In this document: piece after piece, positions 34,508 through 45,535 of the stretch
How positions within the stretch are numbered: the first letter of the stretch is position 1
How the letters are laid out: each line of letters starts with the position of its first letter
Source of the DNA: Riptortus pedestris
Lineage: Eukaryota; Arthropoda; Insecta; Hemiptera; Alydidae
Direction: 5' to 3'
Length of the DNA stretch: 64,000 nucleotides
NCBI GenBank assembly: GCA_019009955.1
Contig: CM032233.1
Coordinates: 90,188,501-90,252,500, forward strand
Program-made: the position numbers and the translations under genes
The notes under the pieces: model-generated
The model's input: the letters and a program-made list of their open reading frames with translations, nothing else
What the model was told of the DNA's origin: nothing
The model's database searches: none

Positions 34508-35922
34508 TTATAGTTTAAAACTCTAATCTGCCGGTTGTTGGTTAGCCGTTGATTTTTTAGCCACTACCCAACCATCTTTAATGATGTTTTAAATCCTAAT
34601 TATTTTTACGTATGACCGTTTTATACTTGATTAATACTGTATAGTTTTTGGTAGTGGTATGCTGATCAGAAACACTTTGAACTAAATACTGATGAGAAAA
34701 TATTTAGGCCTACCTTATTATCTTGAGAAATACATATTTATACGACATTTTGAATATTAGGGAAAATTCTACGAATTAAGTCCTATTACATCTCCACGGC
34801 GCCTCAAGAGACAATGGCCCAGAGATCTCGTATAAAAGGGTAAACTGAAGTGTCAGCAGTGGCTATTTTCTTATCAAGTGCCATTCCTCCTTAGCTCTTG
34901 ACTTCCTTGCCAGGCAGGGAGAGGCTGCTCCTCACATTGTGGTGAAGGGGTGTAGCTTTGCCGAGAGTGATGAACAACGATTGTATTGAACATATTACTT
35001 TACCCAATGCATTTAAATGCAGAATGTAATATTCTTAATTAAATAAAATAATCTATTACATTTTTTATCTGATTCACACAAAAGGATAGTATTTATGATA
35101 ATTATATGTGGTCAGCAATTTTTGAGTTACAACTTCTGCAATAGAGTTGACATTAATATTGAGGTTACGTAGGAAATTAAAAATCTGGGTAGGGGCAGGA
35201 AATTCAAACTTCTGGAAAACACTCATCAATAATTGAATACGCGTGCATCAGTTTAATGCTTTTACCATTTTTACTTACTGATGAATTAAAAATACCAAAC
35301 ACTTGAAAAAATGTGAACGGCAATGCTACTGGTATAAAAATATAAAATAAAAATGCAGACATAAAAATGCACACCTTCATTTTATCGGACAAAAATAAGA
35401 AAACAAATGTAGTATTAAATAATATCTAACTTAATTTTATTTTTTAATCGATGGAATGCTTCCTATTTCAAAATTCCTTTATTATAATATATTTTCAAGT
35501 TCCAGAGATAGTAAAGAAAAGCCAGTTCCATAAAGTACCATACATATTTATTTTCATTTTTAAATGACTCATATATGCGTATATTAAGTAGACAAGTTAG
35601 AAAATATGTAACCCAACCTCTTCATTGAGGATACATATTTTGCCAGCCCACTCCTTCATTGAGGGATTAATCAAAATTTGAAGGGCCCATCTTCCTCAAT
35701 TCTCAAGATAATAAGACAGGCTAAATATTTTCTAATCATTATTTAGTTCAAAGAGTTTCTGATCAGTATACCACTACCAAAAACTATACAGTATTAACCA
35801 AGTATAATACGGGCATACGTAAAAATAATTAGAATTTAAAACATCATTAAAGATGGTTTGGTAGTGGCTAAAAAATCAACGGCTAACCAACAACCGGCAG
35901 ACTAGAGCTTTAAACAATAACT
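34506..35922. mobile_element. Long-inverted-repeat element, about 1.4 kb
   Basis: Arms 34,506-34,730 and 35,698-35,922 are imperfect reverse complements over about 225 bp. Examples are GCCGGTTGTTGGTTAGCCG and CGGCTAACCAACAACCGGC; also TTTTTGGTAGTGGTATGCTG and its counterpart. The interior holds a TATAAAAGGG box at about 34,833 and a small minus-strand frame with a signal-peptide-like start. No transposase is seen. Probably a non-autonomous DNA transposon; no clear target duplication. Confidence 0.7.
35204..35380 (-). CDS. Candidate small secreted peptide (weak)
   Basis: The frame starts MKVCIFMSAFLFYIFIPVAL, a plausible signal peptide. It continues through FTFFQVFGIFNSSVSKNGKS and IIDECFPEV to a TGA, about 58 residues from the ATG. 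Only two cysteines and no known motif. It lies between the arms of a long-inverted-repeat element in AT-rich DNA, where hydrophobic frames arise by chance. I cannot assign a function. Confidence 0.15.
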   Translation of the reverse strand: MKVCIFMSAFLFYIFIPVALPFTFFQVFGIFNSSVSKNGKSIKLMHAYSIIDECFPEV

Positions 35923-35985
35923 TAAAACATCCTGCATCCCTAAAATATAATTTTTTGGATAATTATATAAGAACAGCTGTCAAAT
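35917..35985. repeat. Repeat word shared with 38.25 kb
   Basis: AACATCCTGCATCCCTAAAA, TAATTTTTTGGATAATTA and AAGAACAGCTGT recur at about 38,260-38,320. The segment begins just at the outer end of the long-inverted-repeat element's right arm. Confidence 0.7.
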
Positions 35986-36112
35986 TATACGATCAACGTT
36001 TTTGGGGTGAAATTAAAAAGAATGTTTATGGCACCTTAATAAGAAGTCTCTCTACCCAATGAAGCTAATCCAGAAATATTGGTACAAAAAATATTAATAT
36101 GGGGCAAGAAAA

Positions 36113-36665
36113 AGTCAATCTAAATGAAAATCATTATCGAATCTCATGCCAAAAAATGTGTAAACCGTATACATCCGTAGAGGGTGTATCTGAGAACTTG
36201 GAAAAAACCTACAGGGATTATGATGTAGCTGAAAAAATTTTGGTTGTAAAAATTCAAACCAAATCAACAATATTTTGACAAACATGAGACAAAAATAAAA
36301 ATGAAGAATATATAAATTAGATTGCATGCACTGCTCTCAAGCTATTATAATTATAGTCAGACCTCGCAAAACCTCCATAAACGAATTTACGTATATCAGC
36401 ATGAAAATAGTTGCACTAATTACATTAATCTTAAGAAAGGAGAAAAAGATGCCAAATCTGCTTCGGTGCAGCATACAAAACATTTACGACATAGTTTCGA
36501 TTATGATAATGTTCAAATTGTACATAAAGAAAAAAATGAGGAAAATTTTAGAAGTTTTATATATATACATGCATATATGAGAACGTAGTTAATTTCAAAA
36601 CAGCCTGTTTAAATATGAAGAATTATAATAGAGATAATTTATTAGAATTATCTAAGATATGAATT
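36113..36665 (+). pseudogene. Penelope-like element, linker and GIY-YIG endonuclease fragment
   Basis: The plus strand, with frameshifts, encodes MCKPYTSVEGVSENLEKTYR (linker between reverse transcriptase and endonuclease). A cysteine-containing YKLDCMHCSQ and then YNYSQTSQNLHKRIYVYQHE follow; the latter corresponds to the YIGQT..L..R...H core of GIY-YIG nucleases. HSFDYDNVQIVHKEKNEE follows (the FDF.N..I...E block), and finally YENVVNFKTACLN in another frame. Penelope-like retroelements use this domain to nick target DNA. The glycine of GIY-YIG is lost and the frame is broken, so it is inactive. The reverse transcriptase upstream is missing. Confidence 0.6.
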
Positions 36666-36956
36666 ACAATGGATATTTAAATTTGAACCTATCCCCACCA
36701 TGCCTTTTCAACCTTAATTTTAATCTTTTAAATATTTTATGTTAGTAATAATGTTTTAGATAAAAAAAAAGTATATTTTAAAATAAAGTGATAACAATAA
36801 TTTTATTTAAAATATTAAACGAAAGTTATTATATTATCCCAATTATTGATTTATCAAGTGCATTAACCATAATGTTATGTTCTTTCATAAAAATGACAGT
36901 CACCAATGCGATGATGGTAAGATTGTTTTATTACTATAAAGGAGTATAAACAATTA
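36666..36956. other. AT-rich DNA without recognised features
   Basis: No gene or shared repeat recognised. Confidence 0.4.
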
Positions 36957-37074
36957 TTAGCAGATTTCTCTTAACGGAAATCAGCTATTGATGTCGTACT
37001 CATGACGCGATTTTTGAAGTTTTTCTTCGAATGTCCATGGATCCTACCCAGGAGATGACGAAAATGAGGTCCTG

Positions 37075-37150
<76 letters not shown>

Positions 37151-37592
37151 TGTTACCGCTCTAGCAGTCGCAATTTTTGTCTTATCGTTACCAAACTTGT
37201 AATCGTTTTATACAAAAAGACAGATCGAGTTCGTTAACGGCTGAAATCGGACAAGGGGAAGGGGGGGGGGTTAGAGGGGGAGAATTTCGAAAATACTTAA
37301 TATCTCCGTTATTATGCGTCGGATCGAAAAAGTTTATAGACCCACTTTTTTGCCAATTTAGTGTTCTATAAATTTTGGTATGTACATTTTTTCACTATGT
37401 TGATTATTAACGGTGATATTTGCATTTTTTAATTTTTGGTCTTCAGTAAAGCCCCACTCCTACTCATCTCATATTAACAATATTCAATATCACAAATATT
37501 GTTTTCATTGAACTTTTAATTTTTGAGATAAATGCAAAAACGTTACGCAGGTGGGAAATCTGCTTAGTTGACGCAGCCCCTGCGTAACGGAC
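36957..37592 (-). mobile_element. HINE-A, full-length copy
   Basis: Minus-strand copy with right end GCAGATTTCTCTTAACGGAAATC (one palindrome change), (TA)n at 37,078-37,145 and GACTGC-type block after it. It also has GAAGGGGGGGGGGTTAG, ATCTCCGTTATTATGCGTCGG and the left end GGGAAATCTGCTTAG..GCAGCCCCTGCGTAACGGACT. All modules are present in the expected order. Confidence 0.85.
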
Positions 37593-37741
37593 TTTTCCTT
37601 TTAACTTTGATCTTTTAAAAAAATATAGGTTGGCCCTGGGAATGCCTGGAATGGTGAAAATTTGGATATAATAAAGAATTTTTAATGACCATGGAGACTT
37701 ATTGTCATATCATCCATCTCATCCATCTAAAATACTTTTTT

Positions 37742-38135
37742 ACTGTAGAGTATTAAATGAGACATTCATGTTTTTGGTAATTTTGCTTCTATTAAGAAGA
37801 AAATACAAATATATTTTTACTGTAGATTACTGAATGAGACATATACCAGTTTTTTGTGATTGTGTTTCTATTAAGAAGAAAATACAAATATATTTTTACT
37901 GTAGATTACTGAATGAGACATATACCAGTTTTTTGTGATTGTGTTTCTATTAAGAAGAAAATACAAATATATTTTTACTGTAGATTATAAAATAAGACAT
38001 ATTCCCGTTTTTTGTGATTGTGTTTCTATTAAGAAGAAAATACAAATATATTTTTATTACTAAGTGAGAGATATTTAACTTTTTGGTGATTGTATTTCTA
38101 TTAAGAAAAAGAAATACAAATACATTTTTGATATA
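37742..38135 (+). repeat. 79-bp minisatellite, five units
   Basis: Units begin at about 37,742, 37,819, 37,898, 37,977 and 38,056. Each contains ACTGTAGATTACTGAATGAG, TTTTTTGTGATTGTGTTTC and TATTAAGAAGAAAATACAAA. Units two and three are identical by eye; the outer units are diverged, as expected of an array homogenised from its centre. A half-unit (TATTAAGAAGAATAT) reappears at 38,321, where its TA-rich part has expanded to (TA)n. Confidence 0.9.
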
Positions 38136-38249
38136 TTCTTCTATGAAGACTGAGGCTTAATATATTTTCGATGGATAGGGTTGTGACAATACAAAATTTT
38201 ACGAAAATGACCAAAAAAGGGAGCAGCTCTAAGAGGACATTAAATTATA

Positions 38250-38329
38250 TCTTAGAACATCCTGCATCCCTAAAATATAATGTTTTGGATAATTACATAA
38301 GAACAGCTGTGTTGTGCTACTATTAAGAA

Positions 38330-38384
<55 letters not shown>
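38250..38384. repeat. Shared repeat word followed by (TA)n
   Basis: Copy of the 35.9-kb word (AACATCCTGCATCCCTAAAA, AAGAACAGCTGT), then a partial minisatellite unit, then (TA)n at 38,333-38,384 and TTTTTTTACTGTAGATTAAT, again from the minisatellite. Confidence 0.75.
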
Positions 38385-38389
<5 letters not shown>

Positions 38390-38934
38390 TTTTTACTGTA
38401 GATTAATAAATGAAACATAATCGTTGTAGGAACAAAAAAAATTGTATTAGATCAAGTATATATGTACACAAAAATTATTTATGTAGACAAGGTAAAATGG
38501 AAATACTGCTGAATAAATGGGGTGCCTTCCTACATGAAAGGACAGAAAACCGTTAATGTGATTGTTCAGTTGACAATAGCTCGGCCTCGACCTGAACTGA
38601 GCATCGATCATGCCACAAGATATCGAAAATAAGGTCGACCATACGTTTGTATACGCATATATATAAGGTGGCTCATGATCGAATATCATTCATTATATTT
38701 AGGGCCTACTCTGCAAGTGATTTCTAATTGAATTTTGCAGGATTCAGTATGATTACCTTCAAATATCAAAGAGATATGTTCTTTTTGTATATTTTCGAAA
38801 TTTACAGATTTACTTGATGAAACAAAATTCAAAAAAAAACATTCACATTTCCAGAAGATAAATCAAAATAAATATGAGCGAAAGTATTTTTACTTTCTTG
38901 AACAAGTATTGTAATAACAACGATTTTCGAGTTA
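38385..38934. other. AT-rich DNA without recognised features
   Basis: No gene or shared repeat recognised. Confidence 0.4.
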
Positions 38935-39107
38935 TCTACAGGTTACCACCCTTTTTTATCCAGGGTGGAGCTGTTTTCATTTAAGTAATTCGTCCCTAAA
39001 TAAATTCCTATTGGCCAGGTTGGAATCGAACCGTCGACTCTTGGTTTACGGAGTGAGATTTAGACCAACTCCTTAACTCATATGGCTAACCTTAGCCCCC
39101 GCTAGTA
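38935..39107 (-). mobile_element. SINE-S, tRNA-derived, head to mid-body
   Basis: On the minus strand the head reads GGGGGCTAAGGTTAGCCATA and TGAGTTAAGGAGTTGG (A-box-like). The B box GGTTCGATTCC (39,022-39,032, complement) is a perfect Pol III consensus. The body GGGTGGTAACCTGTAGATAA follows. The 3' tail with the AATTAGCC..GTAGCATAAAG part is missing, so this copy is truncated. Confidence 0.8.
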
Positions 39108-39196
39108 GGAGAAGTACAATGCCTAGAAATTAGGTGAGAAAGGCTTCTGATCCATTACACACACACATGGTGATGTTAATAGCACTTTAAAAAAAA

Positions 39197-39567
39197 GACC
39201 GTCACGCGGGGGGCTGCGTAAACTAAGCAGATTTCCCGTGTGAAGGTTTACAATAGATAAATCTACATGCCGGTAACACAACACCACCGTGAATATTAAG
39301 TGAATAAATACGAACGATAATAAGAAACCTCCCGAAGGAATACATTTGTTCGATCCGACGTATAGTAACAGATATTTCGAATTTTTAAAAGTCTCCCCTT
39401 CTGAACTCCCCCTCCCCCTGATCTGATTTCAGCCGTTAACGAACTTGATCTTTCTTTTTGCATAAAACAACTAGGTAGGATCCATGGACATTTGAAGAAA
39501 AATTTCGAAAACAGCGTCACGAGTATGATCTCAATAGCTGATTTCCCTTAGGGGAAATCTGCTAAAA
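39197..39567 (+). mobile_element. HINE-A, internally deleted copy
   Basis: 371 bp with a left end GACCGTCACGCGGGGGGCTGC plus AAGCAGATTTCCC, and a right end GATTTCCCTTAGGGGAAATC plus TGCTAAAA. The deletion joins CATAAAACAACT to AGGTAGGATCCATGG, removing the TA tract and its flanks. Confidence 0.85.
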
Positions 39568-39646
39568 TCATAAAAAAAACAATACGAATTGGCAGATCAG
39601 CATTATAACATGCCAATCACTAATATTTAAGAGTAGGGAAGTCAGC

Positions 39647-40260
39647 ATGTATAGATTCGTGTTAGGTCGCTTTACCGATATTCTGTATCAATTTGAGCAT
39701 GAGTGTGTTGTTTGTCCGTTTAAGGATGATGTTTCCTTGTTGAGAAGAGGTAGTTGAAGCAGCTGGGTTGAAACTCTGTGTCAGAAACCTAGGGATGATT
39801 GGTACATGAACTCTATCATATATCACCCACACTTTATACTCAAAACACCAGAGCATCCTCAAACTTCTAGTGAAAATTCCGAGCATCCTAATGAAGTATT
39901 TGATTTTTTTAATGATCTACAAAAAGACAAAGGTTGTTGGGAGGTTTTGACCAAGGCCAATTTTTAGAAAGGTCAAGAGCGGCTAAAGAAGCAAAAGGAA
40001 GTAAATTTGAGAGGAGGGATTCACAAAACAAAAGTGAGCAACCTAGTGCAAAAGTAGGAAAAGTGGGTAATCCCAAATAATAAAGAAGAAACCAACTCTT
40101 GATCCGTGAGAGAAAGGGACGAAATGATTTTCATTGTACCAACATATGCCACTGATGAGGGGGATTTGGGGCTTTCCTTCAACAATTGGAAGTGACTGGC
40201 TTTGTAGGAGTCGAGTATATTATAACATTCTAATAATAAAAAATTCAAAGAACTGTCTCC
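39647..40260 (+). pseudogene. Degraded coding segment of unknown origin
   Basis: From an ATG at 39,647 a frame of about 106 codons with one internal stop encodes MYRFVLGRFTDILYQFEHEC, VETLCQKPRDDWYMNSIIYH, FILKTPEHPQTSSENSEHPN and EVFDFFNDLQKDKGCWEVL. A further stop precedes KGQERLKKQKEVN. The mixed, charged composition is that of a real protein. I do not recognise the family. Scattered stops without introns fit a dead retrocopy or transposon gene. Confidence 0.35.
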
Positions 40261-40289
40261 TGGCATTTTAGGAGATTTCCCTTAAGGTG

Positions 40290-40295
40290 TGTGTG

Positions 40296-40341
<46 letters not shown>

Positions 40342-40770
40342 GTGGTGTGTTGTTCTTTTCGGAGCTTTGGTCAATGTTGGTGAAATGAATCTTAGTTTAT
40401 GTCAATATTTCGAGAATTTTTATTTTCTCTTCCTCAGGGCTGTAAAGGCTGTGACCCTGCTATGTAAACAAAACAAGGAAGGTTACTATAACCCTAGTCA
40501 TAGTGCAATAAGAATGTATACTAGTCTATAAATATATTTAGTCTTGGTAAGTAATAATAAGGAAAACACACCCTTTTATAACAATGTATAACACCAATGT
40601 GCAATATTATAATGTAGTACATGTAATTTTTACAGCCCTGAGGAAGAGAAAATAAAAATTCTCGAAATATTGGCATAAACTAAGATTCATTTCACCAACA
40701 TTGACCAAAGCTCCGAAAAGAACAACACACCACATATAAATACAACCTGGTCGAAAACATCAGCACAATT
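40290..40770. mobile_element. Pal-P palindromic element, complete copy
   Basis: The left arm 40,341-40,446 (GTGGTGTGTTGTTCTTTTCG, GGTCAATGTTGGTGAAATG, CCTCAGGGCTGTAAA) mirrors the right arm 40,628-40,735. After it comes TACAACCTGGTCGAAAAC, the same outer end as the 26.2-kb copy. The core contains AGTCTTGGTAAGTAAT as at 27.8 kb. (TA)n flanks both sides (40,300-40,336 and about 40,770-40,800). Confidence 0.75.
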
Positions 40771-40821
40771 ATATATATAATATATATATATATCGTGTGT
40801 GTGTGTGTGTGTGTGTGTCTT

Positions 40822-41222
40822 TTAATACTCTAGCTGTCGCATTCTTTGTTTGATTATTTCCAAACTCGATATTTAAACGTTTTATGTAAAACTAAAGGTC
40901 AAGTTCGTGTGGTGGAGCCTGTGCTCTGTCGCATAGAATACAGTGGGAGGGAGGGAGTTAGATTACAATATCTCAGTTACTATGAGTCGTATCGAAAAAT
41001 ATTAAAAAAAATTATTGATGTATAATTGTTGTTCTACATATTATTCGTAGCTAAAATATTAAACGGTTTAATCATATGTTCTTGTTTTCAGCCTTCAGTA
41101 AACCCCCCTATACTTATTGGATTTTTATTTAGAAATAGAAAATAAATGAGCAGAAGAGTTCAAGAGAGTGCCGTACTAGTAAAAATTTGTTCCCTTTACG
41201 CAGCCCCTGGTTGACTTTTTTC
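40822..41222 (-). mobile_element. HINE-A, variant left part
   Basis: Minus-strand HINE-A from CTAGCTGTCGCATTC through AAACTCGATATTTAAACG to the worn left end TTTACGCAGCCCCTGGTTGACT. The usual AATGGCTGAAATCGGAC block is replaced by a foreign word, GGTGGAGCCTGTGCTCTGTC, also found at about 45,971. The right palindrome is absent. Confidence 0.65.
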
Positions 41223-41865
41223 TGTCAGAAAACGAAAATGGAGCGTCCTACTAAAAGAGCCGCTATGGCTGTAAAGATTAAAAGTCGTAAAAATGTCTCC
41301 ATAAAAAAAAATGCATTTTTCAAAAAGCTTCAACTCCACCATATCTATACAATTTATTAAGTGAATTTTGTAGCTATTAATATTTGTTTGGGCTAACAAT
41401 GTTCATTCTATTATGTCCAATAAATTGCATGACATGTAGGAAGGCTTTTCTGATTAACCTTGAGGCTTAAGGGTAATTGAAACAGGACCTTGGGGTAATT
41501 GAAAACATGACTTTTAAGAAATAGAAGATGCTGTAAATAATTCAAGAAATTATAACTGGGTAATGCGATATTTCGTTTCTAGGATGAAATACGTCTTCGA
41601 AATGTATTTTTTTATTTACCCCGAAAACTAGGGCCATTGGAAACATCAGGGTTAAAGTACAATCCTTAAATGGAATCGGACAATTAGGTAGCTGTTTCCA
41701 ATTACACCAACTGAACACAGACTCAACATGGCTTCAAAAGGACGGCTGCCCATAATTAAAGAAAATCAGCATGGTAGGCAGATTTCCCACACTGGAATAA
41801 ATGATACGCTGATGATCTAATTTCACAATCTATTATTTATTTATTTTTTTATTTCGAGACAACAA
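41223..41865. other. Unassigned DNA with a HINE-A left-end trace
   Basis: GGCAGATTTCCCACACTGG near 41,770 resembles the HINE-A left subterminal block. No genes recognised. Confidence 0.35.
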
Positions 41866-42985
41866 CCTCTACCAATCCGATTCCTTAAATACACATATAA
41901 TACCTCTATCCAAAGAACAAATATTTTCACTAAATATACTGAAACATACTATCCTTGGAAAGCTGACAAACTGAGTTTTGACTTGACTCTAACACAGTAC
42001 CCTAAAACTAACCCGACTTCTGAACATCATTACCAAAAAGATTTTACTTCTCTACTTACAGACAAGAAACAAGACCTATTTATTTACACAGACGGAACCA
42101 AAACAGACCAAGGAGTAGGGGCAGCTGCAATTGTTGGCTCAGCTAACTTTCAAATAAAGCTGCCAGATAAGACTAGCATATATACAGCTGAGCTTGAAGC
42201 CCTGAAACTTGCGATAGACAACATACCTGAAACTACAGACACTGACATATAATTTGCACTGACTCTCTTAGCTGATTACATTCATTAGAAACCATATATA
42301 GTTCACATCCACTCATCTCGGACATATTATACAGAATCCAGACATTAAACAAAATAATAACTATGTACTGGTTACCCGGACATACAAAAATTAAACAAAG
42401 CACACAAGTAGACAAACATGCCAAATCAGCTACTCAAAAAAGAACTTACAACACATACTGTGCACACCAAGATATTCAAGTCCAAGCAAAACATATGATA
42501 CTCAACTCATGACAGAAAACTTGGTTTACCACAAGATAAAAAACTTCGAGAACTAAAACATACACTTGGTGAATGGCCTTCCTCAAAAAGGCTAATTAGA
42601 AGAGAAGAAGTACTTTTAACGAGGTTGAGAATTGGCCATTCACTACTTACTGGAGAAGACGAACCCTACTGCCAGCACTGTAACTGTAGACTTATTATAA
42701 AACATATACTTACTGACTGCTATTTAAAGACTCACATAGACCTACCATACACTTTGACTGAATTACTACATGACTGTAGCCCGTATATAGACCGTGTTTT
42801 ACACTACTTGAAACATAACAACATTTTGAAAAAAATTATAATGTAGGGCAATACTGAAAATATTTGCAGAAATGAGCATACTTTCGTTATATAATAATGT
42901 TATATGTTAAATAACTGATTCGTCACTAAATCGCCCCAGCTGCGAAATGTGATTATTGTATGAATAAATAAATTTCTTTATGTAT
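41866..42985 (+). pseudogene. Jockey-like non-LTR element: RNase H and terminal zinc knuckle (5'-truncated)
   Basis: The frame opens with NTSIQRTNIFTKYTETYYPW, then the RNase H core FIYTDGTKTDQGVGAAAIVG (catalytic D), YTAELEALKLAID (catalytic E), and after a frameshift CTDSLS, YWLPGHTKIKQ and VDKHAKSAT. RNase H removes the RNA strand during reverse transcription. The next open part (42,625-42,846) has RIGHSLLTGEDEPYCQHCN and LIIKHILTDC, the CCHC-type C-terminal knuckle of Jockey/I elements. Stops and a shift inactivate it. The 3' UTR ends near 42,960 with TGAATAAATAAAT. The reverse transcriptase is missing, as in most truncated copies. Confidence 0.8.
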
Positions 42986-43314
42986 TCGCAGTAAGAAGCC
43001 TACGTTAACAGGAATTAAAATAATAGTTGCGGTGTTTATCTACTGATGTACTTAATGTCAAATCGGATTAGCAGCAATTGAAGTTTGAAAATTAGAACAA
43101 TATGAATATTTGGTACACTTCGGATAAAGTGGTTCATGACATCAGGGCCACAAGGAGCAGGTTCGTATTTTCCAAAGGGCGCTTCCATTAATTCGCAACA
43201 CACTTCAAACATTAGTTGATCAATAAAAGCACAGATGTGTTTGTTCAATTGCTTTTATTTTATCGGATGTAGTTTACTGGCCTAAAGCCCGGGGGTCAGG
43301 GGTCCCAGTCATAG
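42986..43314. other. Unassigned DNA
   Basis: No recognised gene or repeat. Confidence 0.35.
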
Positions 43315-43670
43315 CATGACATAGTAGCTTATTGTTAATATGACATGAGTTGGAATACATGTTTAAACCATAAGCCTGAAATATCTGAAAGCCTGAACGA
43401 GCCTGAAAACCAAAAAATGTAAATAATTCGGTTAATATTCAAGATAGAGAAAAAATGTGAATAACAAAATAGGAAATTAAATTTGCAATACGATTGGTTC
43501 TAAACAATTTTTCAATTCTACGCATAATAAAGAGACGCAATTCGAATTCCCATCAACCTGATTTCAGCCATTAACGAGCTTAATCTTTAGTTTTACATAA
43601 AACATTTATATATCGAGTTGGTAACGAACAAATAAAACTTATGACCTCTGGAGTATTAACAAATAAATTA
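43315..43670 (+). mobile_element. HINE-A internal fragment
   Basis: TAGCTTATTGTTAATATGACATGAG, TTCGGTTAATATTCAAGATAG, GATTTCAGCCATTAACGAGC and GACCTCTGGAGTATTAAC follow in the HINE-A order. The polyC tract and both ends are lost. Confidence 0.6.
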
Positions 43671-43942
43671 TACACACATAATTAATCTTCTCAATTAAGT
43701 AATTTCCTATAATATTTAATTAAACATTTTCCTATGATTTAAACATTGACGGAGTTATTTGCATTTTGTTGGGTTGTTCGTGACTGGATTTTGGAGATAT
43801 GTAGTGTAGCAGGAAGTCAATGCGGGAATATCTAGGCCACCACCCTCTAGCTCAATAACTCAGGCTCATGTTTGCAAGGAAGTAACCTCAGGACCATGGG
43901 AGTGAACGTGAGGAAATAATCACTCTTAATCAAATATTTCCG
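43671..43942. other. Unassigned DNA
   Basis: No recognised gene or repeat. Confidence 0.3.
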
Positions 43943-43985
43943 TCACGCAAGATTTGCGTAAACTGAGCAGACTTCCCACGCTGCT
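43943..43985 (+). mobile_element. HINE-A left-end fragment
   Basis: CCGTCACGCAAGATTTGCGTA with GAGCAGACTTCCCACG is an isolated left terminus, 25 bp before the next HINE-A. Confidence 0.65.
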
Positions 43986-44008
43986 TACCTGTCACCATCT
44001 ACACACCA

Positions 44009-44135
44009 TTTTAGCAGATTTCCCTTAAGGGATATCAGCTATTGAGGTCGTACTCATGATGCGAGTTTCGAAAAATTTCTTCAAATGTCCATCGATCCTA
44101 CCCAGGAGATGACGAAAATGAGGTCCGTTCAAAAT

Positions 44136-44201
<66 letters not shown>

Positions 44202-44754
44202 TGTTAACACTCTAGCGGTCGCAATTTTTGTTTGATCGTTACCAAACTCGGAATTTAATCGTTTTATGTAAAAAGGAAGATCAAGTTCGTTAATGGCTGA
44301 AATCGGACCAGTGGGAGGGGGGGGGGGTTTAGAGGGGGATTTTTGAAAATTCAAAATATCTCCGTTATTATGCGTCGGATCGAAAAATTGTATAGAATAA
44401 ATCGTATTGCAAATTCAATTTACTATAAATATTGTTCTATACATTTATTCTGTATCTTGAATATTAACCGAGATATTTGCATTTGTATTCTGCGTGTGGT
44501 CGCCAGTAGGCTATGTTCGGACTTTCCGCCGAGAGCTCTGGTGGCCGTTTCCATAACTATTCTTCCCTCGTGAATAGGTTTAGAGGTTAGGTTAACTGTT
44601 TTTTGGGGCTAGAAACTACTGGGTTATTACGCCCTAAATAATGTTTTAGGTTTAGAGGTTTCTTACTACTACAGTTGTTATTAGGCAGATTTCTCTATTG
44701 TAAAACTTCACGTGGGAAATCTGCTTAGTTTACGCAGCCCCTGCGTGACCGACT
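44009..44754 (-). mobile_element. HINE-A, full-length copy
   Basis: Minus-strand copy with an almost perfect right end (TTTAGCAGATTTCCCTTAAG), (TA)n at 44,140-44,197, CTAGCGGTCGC block and a G-run at 44,318-44,328. The ATCTCCGTTATTATGCGTCGG module and the left end CACGTGGGAAATCTGCTTAG..GCAGCCCCTGCGTG follow. A left-end inner repeat GCAGATTTCTCTATTG also pairs with the left end. Confidence 0.88.
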
Positions 44755-44892
44755 TTTTTCCTGTAGTAAGAAGTCTTGTGAACAAGAGACCTACTTTAAG
44801 CTGGAAGTGAGATGCTAAGTGGCTCAGGCGATTAAATGAAAATCGCAACAGTAGGAGTAGTGGCATGCAGATGAATGAAAACTAAACAAAAG

Positions 44893-45473
44893 TCCGTCAC
44901 GCAGGGGCTGCGTAAACTAAGCAGTGAGAAATCTTTCAGTTAATTAAAATAAATTCCCAACTGAAACGGCTTCTAAATTGTAAGAATAATTTATATTTTA
45001 ATAACTCAAATTTTAGTAGTCCAAGAACTAAAGAAGGGGGGGGGGGGCGGATAAACAGAACGTATCTGCATAAATCTCACAAAGTAAGGAAGGTAAGGTA
45101 AGTTTAGAAACAACAGGTAAGGTTAGAAGAAGCTTCCACCTGAGCCGAGCAATGACGGAAATGGCGCGACCTAATCCGAACTATACCCGACCACAGACTT
45201 CATAAATATGCAAATATCTCGGTTAATATTCAAGATAGAGAATAAATGTATATAACAATATTTGTAGTAACTTTAATTTCCAATAAGATCGGTTCTATAA
45301 AATTTTTCGATCCGATGCATAATAACGGGGATATTTTGAATTTTCGAAAATCCCCCCTCCCTCTAGTCCGATTTCAGCCATTAACGAACTTGAACTGTCT
45401 TTTTACATAAAACGGGTAAATATCGAGTTTCGTAACGATCAAACAAAAATTGCGACCGCTAGAGCGTTAACAG

Positions 45474-45535
<62 letters not shown>

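Noticed and set aside
34830..34990. Possible snRNA-like or promoter-driven RNA after the TATAAAAGGG box
   Set aside because: Compared by eye with U1, U2, U4, U5, U6 and U12 landmarks; none matched well enough to call.
37742..38135. Direct repeats with regular spacing that could suggest a CRISPR array
   Set aside because: Units are 79 bp head-to-tail with no unique spacers; this is a minisatellite in a eukaryotic genome.
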